This document shows, in pieces, positions 41,818 to 51,669 of a stretch of 64,000 bases of DNA; positions within the stretch are counted from its first letter, which is position 1; each line of letters starts with the position of its first letter. A model generated the notes under the pieces. It was given only the letters and a program-made list of their open reading frames with translations. It did not search any database and was not told where the DNA came from. The DNA comes from Burkholderiales bacterium (lineage in GTDB: Bacteria > Pseudomonadota > Gammaproteobacteria > Burkholderiales > Burkholderiaceae_E), in contig JAFKGG010000363.1 of NCBI GenBank assembly GCA_017307915.1, positions 21,879 to 85,878 on the forward strand. Direction: 5' to 3'. The translations under genes and the position numbers were made by a program.

Positions 41818-44189
41818 TCCCGAGTCTTCAATGCGCGCACCAGGTCGAGCCGGTTGACGCGGCTGCGGATGGCCAGCGCGGTAGCCGCCGCCGCCACTCC
41901 TACCACCAGCACTCCTTCGGCCAGCGTCGATACGTTGACGCCGAACGGAATGCTGTACAGATCGGCGCTGAACTGCTCGGTCATGTAGCGCGCCAATCCG
42001 ATCCCCATCGCAATGCCCGGCACCAGCGACAGCAGTACCAGCAGCGCCTGCTCGCCGAGCAGCACGAACGCCACTTCACGCTTGCGAAAGCCCAGCACGC
42101 GCAGCGAGGCCAGGTCGCGCGCCTGTTCCGACAAGCTGATGCGGGCACTGTTATAGACCACGCCAAGCACGATCAGCATCGAAAAGCCGACGGTGAACAG
42201 CGTCATGATGCCCATGCTTTCGGCGATCGTGTCGCGGATGCCGCGCACCGTGGCTTCGCGCACCGACACGCCGGCCACCAGCGGCGTTTGCTTGAGCGTC
42301 CGATACAGCGCCGGCAGCGCCCGGCGGTCGACCTTCAGATGCGCGCCTGATACGGTGTCGCCTTCCATCAGCAAGCGGTTCAGATGCACGCGGTCGAGCC
42401 GCGCGGCCGTGCCCAGCGGGCTGTCGACCACCGCTGCCACCGGAATCTCCAGCCGTGGCCGCTGGCCCTCGGTGACTTCGGCGACCAGTACGTCGCCGGG
42501 GCGCAGATCCAGCCGCCGCGCCGTGCGCCGCGACACGATCGCTCCCTGCGGCGCCGGCTCGATCACGTTGCCGTCGAGATCGACCAGCCGGCTCAGGTCG
42601 CCGCTGGCCAGCGTGCCGCTCAGGCCCTCGCGCTCGATGCGCGGCCCGTTGACCAGCCGCGCGCCGACCGAACGGAACGGCTCGACGCGCAGCACGCCCG
42701 GCAGGCGTGCGAAGGCATGCAGCGCGCGCGCGTCGCGCGGCTCCGCAAACTGTACCGTCAGGTCGGCGCGTTCGGCGCGGGCAAAGGCCAGCTCGATCAT
42801 CCGGTCGACGTTGTCGGTCGAACTGGCCGAGGCCACGTACAGCGCCTGCGCCGCCGCCAGGCCGGCTATCGTCAGCAGCGAGCGCAGCGGCCGGCGCAGC
42901 AGCCCGCGCACGATCATGCGCGTCGGTTCGTCGGGCACCACCCGCACCAGTCCGCCCAGGCTGTGCCGGGAGAAGTCGGCCGGCGTCGGTGGGCGCATCG
43001 CCTCGGCCGGCGTGAGCCGCGCCGAGCGGCGCACTGCTGCCGCCGCGCCGATCAGCACGGCGGCCAGCGCCACGCCGGCCGCGCTCAGATACACGTCGGC
43101 GTCGATCGAAAAGCGCAGGAACGGAAACACGAAATAGCGCTGATACAGCTCGGCCAGCGCGCGGCCCAGCCAACTGCCCATCAGCGCGCCCAGCAGCAGG
43201 CCGCCGGCCGACAGCAGCAGCGCCAGCAGCGCGTAATGCAGCGTGATCGTGCGGCTGCGATAGCCGAAGGCCTTGAGCAGGCCGATCACTTCGCGCTCGG
43301 TGTCGACCAGCCGGCTGAGGACGATGTTCAGCAGGAATGCGGCCACCCCCAGAAAGATCGGCGGCAGGACATCGACCATGGTGCGCAACTGGTCGATCTC
43401 GTTCGACACGAATCGATCCGACATCTGCAAGTCGCGGCCATAGGCACCGCTGGCGCCATACGGTGCCAGCAGATCGTCGAGGCTGCGGATCAGTGCTGCC
43501 GGCTGCGCCGACGGCGATAGACGCAGCAGGACTTCGTTGAACGCCTTGTTCAGGTCCAGCGCTGCGGCCAGCGCCTCGCGATTCATCCACAGCACGCCGT
43601 GGCGGCGGTTGTCGGGAAATATCTGGCCAGGCGCCACCGCATAGACGTATTCCGGCGACAGCACCGTGCCGGTCAGCCGCAGCGTCATGCGCTTGCCGTG
43701 CAGCAGCGCGCTGAAGCGGTCGCCCGGCGACAGGCGCGCGGCTTTGGCGAAGGCTTCGCTGGCCACCACTTCGTCGCTCTGGTCGGCCGCGGGCAGGCGC
43801 CCGGTGCGCAAGACGAGCTGGTTCAGCGCCTGCGCTCCCGCCGGCGGCAGTGAATGCAGCCGCGCCGATACCGGCTCGGCGATGCCTGCGACGTCGAGCA
43901 GCGCCGCGGCGCTGATGCGGCTTTCGGCGTGCGCCACGCCAGGCAGGTGGCGCAGCGCCGACAGCACGGTTTCGGGCGCGCGCTTGACCGGTGCGAACAG
44001 GTCGGCGAAGCGATACTGCTCGTAATAAGCGGTGCGAGTCGCATCGAGTGAGCGCAGCATGCCGAACGACATGATCACCATGCCGACGCCGGCGGCCATC
44101 ACCAGCGCGATCGCCGCCGATTGCGCGCGTAGCCGCCACAGATCGCGCAGCAGCTTGACGTACAGCGCGCTGATGCGCAGCCGTCTCAC
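41814..44189 (-). CDS. ABC exporter permease with two FtsX-type domains
   Basis: The protein (791 aa) starts at GTG 44189, overlapping the ATPase stop by 4 bp. It has an N-terminal helix ([20 protein letters not shown]), a large periplasmic domain, then two FtsX modules with membrane segments around 270-400 ([36 protein letters not shown]) and at 670-790 ([20 protein letters not shown]). The duplication is characteristic of the DevC/LolC-like permeases that work with MFPs. No substrate can be read from it. Confidence 0.92.
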   Translation of the reverse strand: MRRLRISALYVKLLRDLWRLRAQSAAIALVMAAGVGMVIMSFGMLRSLDATRTAYYEQYRFADLFAPVKRAPETVLSALRHLPGVAHAESRISAAALLDVAGIAEPVSARLHSLPPAGAQALNQLVLRTGRLPAADQSDEVVASEAFAKAARLSPGDRFSALLHGKRMTLRLTGTVLSPEYVYAVAPGQIFPDNRRHGVLWMNREALAAALDLNKAFNEVLLRLSPSAQPAALIRSLDDLLAPYGASGAYGRDLQMSDRFVSNEIDQLRTMVDVLPPIFLGVAAFLLNIVLSRLVDTEREVIGLLKAFGYRSRTITLHYALLALLLSAGGLLLGALMGSWLGRALAELYQRYFVFPFLRFSIDADVYLSAAGVALAAVLIGAAAAVRRSARLTPAEAMRPPTPADFSRHSLGGLVRVVPDEPTRMIVRGLLRRPLRSLLTIAGLAAAQALYVASASSTDNVDRMIELAFARAERADLTVQFAEPRDARALHAFARLPGVLRVEPFRSVGARLVNGPRIEREGLSGTLASGDLSRLVDLDGNVIEPAPQGAIVSRRTARRLDLRPGDVLVAEVTEGQRPRLEIPVAAVVDSPLGTAARLDRVHLNRLLMEGDTVSGAHLKVDRRALPALYRTLKQTPLVAGVSVREATVRGIRDTIAESMGIMTLFTVGFSMLIVLGVVYNSARISLSEQARDLASLRVLGFRKREVAFVLLGEQALLVLLSLVPGIAMGIGLARYMTEQFSADLYSIPFGVNVSTLAEGVLVVGVAAAATALAIRSRVNRLDLVRALKTRE

Positions 44190-44980
44190 CAGCTCAGCTC
44201 CGCCGGCGCCCGGCGCCGCGCATTGCGGTGCGTGCCGACGATGCGGCCGTCGCCGAACTGGATCACGCCATCGGCCATTTCGGCGATCACCGCGTTGTGC
44301 GTGATGATGAACGTGGTCGTGCCCAGTTCGCGATTGACGGTGTCGATCGCGCTCAGCACACGCGTGCCGGTGGCGCTGTCCAGCGCGCCGGTCGGCTCGT
44401 CGCACAGCAGCACTTCGGGTTGCTTGGCGATGGCGCGCGCGATTGCCACGCGCTGCTGCTCGCCGCCCGATAGCTGAGCTGGAAAGTGGTCGAGCCGCGC
44501 CTGCAGGCCGACCAGCGACAGCGCCTCGGCGGCATCCATCGGATTCTCGGCGATGTCGGTGATCAGCGAGACGTTCTCGCGCGCCGTCAGCGACGCGATC
44601 AGGTTGTAGAACTGGAACACGAAGCCGACGCTGCGACGCCGGTATTCGGTGAGCGCTTCGTCGTCGCAGGCGGTCAGATCCAGGTCGTGGAACCAGGCGT
44701 GGCCGCTGGTGGCGCGGTCGAGCCCGCCCAGAATGTTCAGCAGCGTCGACTTGCCCGATCCTGAAGGGCCGAGCAGCACCAGCATCTCACCTTGGTGCAC
44801 TTCCAGGTCGACGCCGCGCAGCGCATGCACGGCGCCTGGGCCGCTGCCGTAGGTCTTGGTCAGCCCCTCGGCGCGGAACACGCTGCGCCGGCTGTCGGAT
44901 GCGGCAGCGCTCACCGAAGCTGATGAAGGCGAAGGCGGTTCGGGCGTCGAAGCGGGTTGCACGTCGAGAACACTCTCCAA
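44186..44980 (-). CDS. ABC exporter ATP-binding protein (MacB/LolD/DevA type)
   Basis: The protein (264 aa) has Walker [10 protein letters not shown], the signature [16 protein letters not shown], Walker [14 protein letters not shown] and the H-loop [20 protein letters not shown] is typical of the LolD/MacB branch. It leads the three-gene exporter operon (ATPase, permease, MFP) and is transcribed away from the GntR gene at 45153. Confidence 0.95.
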   Translation of the reverse strand: MESVLDVQPASTPEPPSPSSASVSAAASDSRRSVFRAEGLTKTYGSGPGAVHALRGVDLEVHQGEMLVLLGPSGSGKSTLLNILGGLDRATSGHAWFHDLDLTACDDEALTEYRRRSVGFVFQFYNLIASLTARENVSLITDIAENPMDAAEALSLVGLQARLDHFPAQLSGGEQQRVAIARAIAKQPEVLLCDEPTGALDSATGTRVLSAIDTVNRELGTTTFIITHNAVIAEMADGVIQFGDGRIVGTHRNARRRAPAELSW

Positions 44981-45101
44981 GATCAGGCGGAGCAGGCCGT
45001 ATGGCAGCCGGGAACGTCATTGTCCCGTCAAGCGCGGCCTTCAGCCTTGTGCCCGATTAACCGGCAGTGAAATGGGTGTCTGGAATGCAACTAAAACAAT
45101 A

Positions 45102-45123
45102 TTGGCGCCAAAATGGTTGCCAA
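45102..45123. promoter_or_regulatory. Palindrome TTGGCGCCAA with a nearby TTGCCAA, before the GntR gene
   Basis: TTGGCGCCAA at 45102-45111 is perfectly self-complementary, and TTGCCAA (45117-45123) repeats part of it. The element lies in the gap between the exporter operon and the GntR gene, 30 bp before the latter, and may serve autoregulation. Confidence 0.4.
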
Positions 45124-45152
45124 TGAGGTCCATGCCTGCCTAAAATGCGTTC

Positions 45153-45923
45153 ATGAAACGTTCCGTCCGAGTCAAGCTGGTCGTCGGGGCCAATGGCGGG
45201 GGTGCCGCCGCGGCTGCCAAAGCCCATGGCGATACCGCTGCCAGCAGTGCGCCGTCTGACGCCGGCCGCGGCAAACCCTCTGCCGGCGAGCGCGAAGACA
45301 TCTCTCGCGAATTGCGCCGCCGCATCGCCGCGCACGACCTCCCCCCCGGCAGCCAGCTCAAGGAGCTGAAGCTGGCTGCCGAATTCGTCGTGCCTCGCCT
45401 GCGCGTGCGCGAAGCGCTGGCGCGGCTCGAACAGCGCGGCCTGGTGGAACGCATCCCGAACAAGGGCGCCATCGTGACGCGGCTCTCGCTCGACGAGCTG
45501 GTATCGATCTACCAGGCGCGGGAAGTGCTCGAAGGCCTGTGCGTACGGCTGGCGGCCGAGCGTGCCCCCGACGGCAGTTGGGACGAGTTGCTCGCGCTGT
45601 TCGAGGGCCGCATGTGGCAGCTATTGCGCGACGGCGATTTCGATTCGTACTTCGCCGGCTATGAGGAGTTCCGCTCGCGCATGCTCAGTCATGCCGACAA
45701 CGTCATCGTGTGCGACATGCTCGGCAGCATCATCGAACGCACGCAGATGATCATCCGTCGCGTGATCATGCTGCCCGGCCGCGCCGAGCAAGGGTTGACC
45801 CAGCACATCGCGGTATTGCACGCGCTGCGCGAACGCCGCGGCGAAGACGCTGAGCGCATCCGTCGCGAAACGCTGTGCGATGCGCTGGGCTACGTCAGGC
45901 GTTATCACAAGTTCCTGGTCTGA
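45153..45923 (+). CDS. GntR family transcriptional regulator (FadR/FCD subfamily)
   Basis: The protein (256 aa) has an N-terminal 45-residue low-complexity Ala/Gly/Ser extension, then the winged helix (DISRELRRRIAAHDLPPGSQL, RLRVREALARLEQRGLVER) and an all-helical FCD ligand domain. FCD regulators respond to organic acids or acyl-CoAs. It precedes the Bug, CoA-transferase and carboxylase genes on the same strand, so it probably controls them. Confidence 0.92.
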   Translation: MKRSVRVKLVVGANGGGAAAAAKAHGDTAASSAPSDAGRGKPSAGEREDISRELRRRIAAHDLPPGSQLKELKLAAEFVVPRLRVREALARLEQRGLVERIPNKGAIVTRLSLDELVSIYQAREVLEGLCVRLAAERAPDGSWDELLALFEGRMWQLLRDGDFDSYFAGYEEFRSRMLSHADNVIVCDMLGSIIERTQMIIRRVIMLPGRAEQGLTQHIAVLHALRERRGEDAERIRRETLCDALGYVRRYHKFLV

Positions 45924-45982
45924 ATAACCCATTCGCGGCAGTGCTCGAGCCAAGCCGCGCCATTCCCTGCGAGGAGACGACG

Positions 45983-46968
45983 ATGCAACGAAACACGCTG
46001 CCCAGGTGGGCGGCCGTGGCGGTTTTGGCTTGCCTGCTGGGCATGGCCACGAGTGCCGCGACGGCGAATGACTATCCGAATCGACCCCTGAAGATGTACG
46101 TAGGCTTCTCGGCCGGCAGTGCTACTGACGTGGTCGCGCGCACGATTGCGCAGAAGCTGTCGGAGCGGCTCGGCCAGTCGGTGGTGGTCGACAATCGCAC
46201 CGGAGCCGGCGGCACGCTGGCTGCCGAAGCCGCGGCGCGCGCCGCGCCCGACGGCTATACCTTGCTGACCGTATCCAGCGCCATCGCGATCAGTCCGGCG
46301 CTGTATCCGAATCTGCGTTTCGACGTCGAGAAGGATCTGTCGGCGGTATTCCTGATCGGTGCGCTACCGACTGTGCTCGAAGTCCATGCCGGAATGCCGG
46401 TCAAGAACCTGCGTGAATTCATCGATTACGCCAAGACGCGGCCCGGCAAGCTGAACTACGGATCATCGGGAAAAGGGGGTCGATCCACTTGTCCACCGAA
46501 CTGCTGGCCAGCCTGGCCGGCATCAAGATGATGCATGTGCCGTATCGCGGTAACGACCAGGCTGCTACCGCCGTCATGGCCGGCGAGGTCGACGTATTGA
46601 TAGACACCATCCTGCTGGCTGCGCAGACGGCGAAGTCCAACCGTGTGCGGCCGCTGGCCATCACGGGCAAGACACGCTCGCCGCTATTGCCCGACGTGCC
46701 GACCTTTGCCGAGGCGGGCCTACCCGAGTTCGACGCGTCGATCTTCTTCGGCATTCTGGCGCCGGCCGGGGTGCCGCGCGACATCCTCTCCCGGCTCGAA
46801 CGCGAGCTGGCCGAGGTCATCAAGACGCCCGAAGTGAGAGCGCGCTTGTCCGATGCGGGCGGCATCGCCATGGTCGGCGAACCGGGCGAGGCCTTCAGCA
46901 AGATGCTGCGCGAAGAGTTGATCAAATGGAAGCGCATCGCCCGCGATTCGAACGTGACGCTGAATTGA
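45983..46968 (+). pseudogene. Frameshifted Bug family receptor
   Basis: ATG 45983, after GAGGAGA, opens a Bug protein with a signal peptide (WAAVAVLACLLGMATSAATA), then YPNRPLKMYVGFSAGSATDV and APDGYTLLTV. After KLNYGSSGKGG the frame goes wrong at the run of five G at about 46476-46480. With one more G it would continue GSIHLSTELLASLAGIKMMH and run normally to the TGA at 46966. The second half is intact (MHVPYRGNDQAATAVMAGE). A homopolymer contraction, either real or an assembly error, splits a protein of about 328 aa. Coordinates cover both halves. Confidence 0.85.
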
Positions 46969-48227
46969 TGTCCGCGCAGCCTGACCGCACCGCGGGCGAT
47001 CCGGCCGAAGCGTCGGCGGGGCCGCTCGCCGGTTACCGTGTTCTCGAACTGGGATCGACCATCGCCGGTCCTTTCTGCGGGCGCCTGTTTGCCGATTTTG
47101 GCGCCGAAGTCATCAAGATCGAAGCGCCGGACGGCGATCCGGTGCGCACGATGGGCAGCCACGTCGATGGCGTGTCGCTGTACGCGGCCAGTATTCTGCG
47201 AAACAAGTCATTGCTGGCGATCGACCTGAGGCAGGCGCAGGGCTGTGAACTCGCGCTGCGGCTGGCTGCGCGCTGCGATGTGGTGATCGAGAACTTCCGG
47301 CCTGGCACCCTGGAGCGATGGGGGCTGGGCTACGACGCGCTGCGCGCCGCCAACCGTGGCATCGTCATGGTGCGGATCAGCGGGTTCGGGCAGAGCGGGC
47401 CATACAGCAGACGCGCTGGCTATGGCGTGATCGGCGAGGCGCTGAGCGGTCTGCGCGAACTCACCGGCGATCCTGACCGGCCGCCGGCGCGCATCAACAC
47501 GTCGCTGAGCGACTACCTGACCGGGCTGTACGCTGCGTTCGGCGCGATGATGGCGTTGAATCTGCGCGAACGTACGGGTGAAGGCCAGGTCGTCGACGCC
47601 GCTCTGTACGAATGCGCGTTCAGCATGCTCGAACCCCATGTGCCGGCCTTCGACAAGCTCGGCATCGTGGCACGCCGCAGCGGTTCGGCGCTGCCGGGCA
47701 GTGTGCCCAACAACCTGTACCGCTGCGCCGATGCGCGCTACATCCATATCACCGCGATGGCCGACTCGGTGTTTCGCCGTCTGTGCGCGGCGATGAATCG
47801 CGACGAACTGGCCGAAGATCCGCGCTTCGCGTGCGCGGCGCAGCGAGTGGCCAACGCCGAAGCGATCGATGCGCTCATCGCGCAGTGGACAGGCAGCCTG
47901 ACGCTGGCCGACGTCGAGGCCGCGCTGCAGTGCCGCGACGTGCCTGCCTCGCGCATCTACGACGTCGCCGACATCTTCGCTGATCCGCATTACGCGGCGC
48001 GCGGCATGCTGGCGCGCGTGCCGTCGGAGGAACTGGGCGGCGTCACGCTGGCCAACGTCGTGCCGCGTCTGCTCGGGACACCTGGGCGAGTCCGCCAGGC
48101 CGGCGGCGCGGTGGGCCGCGATACGCGCGGCGTGCTGTCGCGTTTGCTCGGCCTGTCCGACGCGCAGATCGATTCGTTGGCCGACCAGCACGTGATCGCC
48201 TGCGCGCCGTCCGCGGCATCGGATTGA
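46968..48227 (+). CDS. CaiB/BaiF (family III) CoA-transferase
   Basis: The protein (419 aa) starts at ATG 46968, whose A is the last base of the Bug stop codon. Family III features: LELGSTIAGPFCGRLFADFG and AEVIKIEAPDGDPVR, RNKSLLAIDLRQAQG, ENFRPGTLERWGLGYD, and GYGVIGEALSGL holding the active-site region. It differs from the paralogue at 2417 throughout. It probably loads CoA on the acid used by the carboxylase that follows. Confidence 0.92.
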   Translation: MSAQPDRTAGDPAEASAGPLAGYRVLELGSTIAGPFCGRLFADFGAEVIKIEAPDGDPVRTMGSHVDGVSLYAASILRNKSLLAIDLRQAQGCELALRLAARCDVVIENFRPGTLERWGLGYDALRAANRGIVMVRISGFGQSGPYSRRAGYGVIGEALSGLRELTGDPDRPPARINTSLSDYLTGLYAAFGAMMALNLRERTGEGQVVDAALYECAFSMLEPHVPAFDKLGIVARRSGSALPGSVPNNLYRCADARYIHITAMADSVFRRLCAAMNRDELAEDPRFACAAQRVANAEAIDALIAQWTGSLTLADVEAALQCRDVPASRIYDVADIFADPHYAARGMLARVPSEELGGVTLANVVPRLLGTPGRVRQAGGAVGRDTRGVLSRLLGLSDAQIDSLADQHVIACAPSAASD

Positions 48228-48284
48228 GTCCGGCGCCGATCCATTCCCACCGAATCCGTTCATCCTGTTGCCTGGAGAATTGTC

Positions 48285-48512
48285 ATGTCGACGCAGAAAA
48301 TACTGAGCGAAGTTGCCGGTTCGATCTGGAAGATCGAAACCGCCGCCGGCCAGCGCATCGCCGCGGGTCAATCGATCATCATCATCGAATCGATGAAGAT
48401 GGAGATTCCCGTCGAGGCGCCGGTCGATGGCGTGATCACCACGATCCTGGTCGACGAGGGGCAGGCGGTGTCCGAAGGGCAAGCGCTGGCAATCATCGAA
48501 CCGGCGGTGTGA
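48285..48512 (+). CDS. Single-domain biotin carboxyl carrier protein
   Basis: The 75-aa protein is one biotinyl/lipoyl domain: IETAAGQRIAAGQSIIIIES then MKMEIPVEAPVDGVI. The Lys of ESMKMEIPV is the biotin attachment site. GGAGA lies before ATG 48285. It would carry CO2 between a biotin carboxylase and the carboxyltransferase encoded 7 bp downstream, but no biotin carboxylase gene is near. Confidence 0.93.
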   Translation: MSTQKILSEVAGSIWKIETAAGQRIAAGQSIIIIESMKMEIPVEAPVDGVITTILVDEGQAVSEGQALAIIEPAV

Positions 48513-48519
48513 GGGCGTG

Positions 48520-50154
48520 ATGACGGCGAATACCAAAGCAGCCGCAATGCCCGTCGGTGAGAATGCCGGTGCGTCCGGCAAGGCCGACAGCGCCGACTGG
48601 CACGATGAGCTCACCGAGTTGCAGCAGCGCCGCCAATGGGCTGACGGCCTTGGCGGAGCCGAGGCGGTGGCCCGCCATCATGACAATGGCCGATTGACGG
48701 TACGCGAGCGGATCGCTGCGCTCACCGATGCCGACAGCTTCCAGGAAGTGGGCAAGCTGGCCGGCCAGGGCCACTATCAGGATGGCCGCGTCACGCATGT
48801 GACGCCGGCCCCATACGTGATGGGCCTGGCTTCGATCGGCGGCCGGCCGGTCGCGATCGGCGGCGAAGACTATACGATCCGCGGCGGTTCCAGCTGGAGC
48901 GGCGATCGCAAGAAGGGCGGCCAAGGCGGCTTCGTCGAGGAACTGGCGCTCAAATACCGGATTCCGCTGGTCAACCTAATCGACGGCGTAGGCGGCAGCG
49001 TCACCTCGGCCAAGCGGCGCGGGCATACGGTGTTTCCGGGCGTGCATGGCTTCGAGACTTCGGTCGCATTGATGTCGGTCGCGCCGGTGGTCAGCGTCGT
49101 GCTCGGCACCGCGGCCGGGGGCCCGGCCGGCCGCGCGATGCTGTCGCATTGGTCGTTGATGGTCAAGGACAACTCGCAAGTGTTCGCCGCCGGCCCGCCG
49201 GTCGTCGAGCGCTCGCTCGGCCACAAGATCAGCAAGGAAGAGCTGGGCGGCGCGCAGGTCGCGGTCGCGCAGGCCGGTTCGATCGACAACGTTGCCGGCA
49301 GCGAGGCCGAGTGCTTCGAACTGATCCGGCGCTACCTGTCGTACATGCCGACCAATGTGTGGGAACTGCCGCCGGCGCTGCCTTGCGATGACCCGGTCGA
49401 TCGCCGCGATGAAGCGCTGGCGTCGATCGTGCCGAAAAACCGCAAGAAACCCTATGACATGCGCAAGCTGGTGTCGATGGTCGTCGATCGCGATTCGATG
49501 TTCGAGATCCAGCCCAGCTTCGGCCGCGCGATCATCACCTGCCTGGCGCGGCTCAATGGCAAAGTGGTCGGCGTGATCGCCAATAATCCGATGATCTACG
49601 GCGGAGCGCTCGACGGCAAGGCGGCGCGCAAGCAGACGCATTTCATCGAACTATGCGACACCTTCCACATCCCCTTGCTTTTCTTCGTCGACGTGCCCGG
49701 CTTCATGGTCGGCAAGGAGGCCGAGCTGGCGGGTACGCTGCGTGAAGGCATGCGCAGCGTCTACGTGGGGTTGCAGGCCACGGTGCCGATGATGACGGTG
49801 GTCGTGCGCAAGTGCTATGGCATGGCCGGCATGGCGGCTACCGACAAGAACGGCATCGGACTCAAGCTGGCGTGGCCGTCGGCCGAATGGGGATCGCTGC
49901 CGATCGAGGGGGGTGTGGCGGCTGCGTTTCGGCGCGAGATCGCGCAGGCGGCCGACCCCGCTGCGCGCGAGCGCGAGCTCGAAGCCGAACTGCGCGTGCT
50001 GGCGTCGCCGTTTCGCACGGCCGAGGCCTTCGGCGTCGAGGATGTGATCGATCCGCGGGAGACGCGGCGCTATTTGTGCCGCTTCATCGACGCCGCGCAG
50101 ATCGGCTTGCGCACGACGCTCGGCATCAAGTCGCGCGGCGGCGTGCGGCCCTGA
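48520..50154 (+). CDS. Acyl-CoA carboxylase, carboxyltransferase subunit
   Basis: The protein (544 aa) has the paired crotonase-like carboxyltransferase domains. N-half: GGRPVAIGGEDYTIRGGS, LVNLIDGVGGSVTSAKRRGH and GTAAGGPAGRAMLSH. C-half: GVIANNPMIYGGALDGKAAR, FFVDVPGFMVGKEAELAG and the CYGMAGMAATDKNG stretch. It transfers carboxylate between biotin and an acyl-CoA; the acyl group cannot be told. It is in one operon with the CoA-transferase and biotin carrier. The ATG at 48520 or the GTG at 48517 may be used. Confidence 0.92.
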   Translation: MTANTKAAAMPVGENAGASGKADSADWHDELTELQQRRQWADGLGGAEAVARHHDNGRLTVRERIAALTDADSFQEVGKLAGQGHYQDGRVTHVTPAPYVMGLASIGGRPVAIGGEDYTIRGGSSWSGDRKKGGQGGFVEELALKYRIPLVNLIDGVGGSVTSAKRRGHTVFPGVHGFETSVALMSVAPVVSVVLGTAAGGPAGRAMLSHWSLMVKDNSQVFAAGPPVVERSLGHKISKEELGGAQVAVAQAGSIDNVAGSEAECFELIRRYLSYMPTNVWELPPALPCDDPVDRRDEALASIVPKNRKKPYDMRKLVSMVVDRDSMFEIQPSFGRAIITCLARLNGKVVGVIANNPMIYGGALDGKAARKQTHFIELCDTFHIPLLFFVDVPGFMVGKEAELAGTLREGMRSVYVGLQATVPMMTVVVRKCYGMAGMAATDKNGIGLKLAWPSAEWGSLPIEGGVAAAFRREIAQAADPAARERELEAELRVLASPFRTAEAFGVEDVIDPRETRRYLCRFIDAAQIGLRTTLGIKSRGGVRP

Positions 50155-50160
50155 TCGAGG

Positions 50161-50189
50161 CTTGCGCGGCGCACGCCGTGCTGCGCAAG
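50161..50189 (+). terminator. Hairpin downstream of the carboxylase operon
   Basis: CTTGCGC (50161-50167) pairs perfectly with GCGCAAG (50183-50189), and inner bases can extend the stem. It lies 7 bp after the carboxyltransferase stop. No T-run follows, so terminator activity is uncertain. The rest of the 200-bp gap to the next gene holds nothing I can identify. Confidence 0.45.
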
Positions 50190-50358
50190 TCGGCCCTGGT
50201 CGATCCGTTACCAGTGCTGTCAATGTCGGCTTGAACGGCGCGCCTGTCGGGCCGCGCTACACTGCGCAGCGTGGCGCCGAGCTCGCGGCCGCCGTGTCGT
50301 CGCGGGCGTCGGGCGCCGCCGTGCGCTTGCCGCGCACGCTCGACGGAGATCTTTCGCA

Positions 50359-51669
50359 ATGGCCGACCGCCGCTACGGCATCGAAACGCTGTGCCTGCAT
50401 GCCGGGCAGATTCCTGATCCTGCCACCGGCGCCCGTGCCGTGCCGATCCATCAGACCACCTCGTACGTGTTCGATTCGGCCGATCACGCCGCCAGCCTGT
50501 TCAATCTGCAGACCTTCGGCAACGTCTATTCGCGCTTGTCGAACCCGACGGTGGCGGTATTCGAAGAACGCGTCGCGGCGCTGGAAAACGGCCGGGCCGC
50601 GATCGCCGCGGCCAGCGGCATGGCTGCCGAGATGGTTGCGATGCTTACGCTGTGCCGCCAGGGTGATCACATCGTCGCGGCCAATACGCTGTATGGCGGC
50701 ACCTACTCGCAATTCGCCGTCACCTTCGCGCGCTTCGGCATCGAGTGCACTTTCGTCGAGCCCGACGAGCCCGAGAACTTCCGGCGCGCATTGCAGCCGA
50801 ATACCAAGGCGCTGTTCGCCGAATCGATCGCCAACCCGCGCTTGAACGTACTCGACATCGAGGCGGTGGCGAACATCGCGCACGGACACGGCGTGCCGCT
50901 GGTGGTCGACAACACGCTGGCTTCGCCGTATCTGTGCCGGCCGCTCGATCACGGTGCCGACATCGTCGTGCATTCGGCCACCAAATACCTGGGCGGCCAC
51001 GGCACCACGCTGGGCGGCGCGGTCGTCGAGTCGGGCCGCTTTCCATGGGACAACGGCAAATTCCCCGAAATGGTCGAGCCCTCGAAGGGCTATCACGGCG
51101 TGCGCTTCTACGAAACCTTCGGGGATTTCGGCTTCACGATGAAGGCGCGCATGGAGACGATGCGCACGCTCGGCCCCACCTTGTCGCCGATGTCGGCCTG
51201 GCTGCTGCTGCAGGGCATCGAGACCTTGCCGGTGCGCATGGATCGGCACGTGCAGAACGCGCAGCGCATCGCCGAGCATCTGGCGGCGCACCCGCAGGTG
51301 GCGTGGGTCAACTACCCGGGTTTGGAAGGCAGCCGCTATCACGCACTGGCCGCCAAGTATCTGCCGCGCGGCGCCGGCGGCATTCTCGCCTTCGGCGTGA
51401 AGGCGCCGGGGCAGGGCGGTGCCGATGCCGCGCGCCGTGCCGGCGAGCGCTTCATCGAGGCGGCCAGCTTCATGAGCCACCTGGCCAATGTCGGTGATGC
51501 ACGCACGCTGATCATCCATCCGGCTTCGACCACGCATCGCCAGCTCGATGATGCGCAGCAACTTGCTGCCGGCGTCGCGCCTGACATGATCCGCATGTCG
51601 GTGGGGCTGGAATCGATCGACGATCTTCTGTGGGACATCGATCAGGCGCTGGAACGTTCGCAATGCTGA
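50359..51669 (+). CDS. metY: O-acetylhomoserine sulfhydrylase / Cys-Met metabolism PLP enzyme
   Basis: The protein (436 aa) belongs to the Cys/Met PLP family in the long, MetY-like form: ETLCLHAGQIPDPATGARAV, YSRLSNPTVAVFEERVAALE, and the PLP lysine in HSATKYLGGHGTTLGG. The length and the C-terminal ARTLIIHPASTTHRQL segment favour O-acetylhomoserine sulfhydrylase over cystathionine gamma-synthase. It makes homocysteine from O-acetylhomoserine and sulfide. The next gene overlaps its end by 7 bp. Confidence 0.92.
   Translation: MADRRYGIETLCLHAGQIPDPATGARAVPIHQTTSYVFDSADHAASLFNLQTFGNVYSRLSNPTVAVFEERVAALENGRAAIAAASGMAAEMVAMLTLCRQGDHIVAANTLYGGTYSQFAVTFARFGIECTFVEPDEPENFRRALQPNTKALFAESIANPRLNVLDIEAVANIAHGHGVPLVVDNTLASPYLCRPLDHGADIVVHSATKYLGGHGTTLGGAVVESGRFPWDNGKFPEMVEPSKGYHGVRFYETFGDFGFTMKARMETMRTLGPTLSPMSAWLLLQGIETLPVRMDRHVQNAQRIAEHLAAHPQVAWVNYPGLEGSRYHALAAKYLPRGAGGILAFGVKAPGQGGADAARRAGERFIEAASFMSHLANVGDARTLIIHPASTTHRQLDDAQQLAAGVAPDMIRMSVGLESIDDLLWDIDQALERSQC

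Noticed and set aside
42151-44139. Long minus-strand frame within the ABC permease
   Set aside because: It is another frame of the permease, which has clear membrane segments and coupled start and stop codons.
50155-50358. SAM-type riboswitch before metY
   Set aside because: I could find no conserved aptamer pattern, only a hairpin close to the previous gene and unremarkable sequence.
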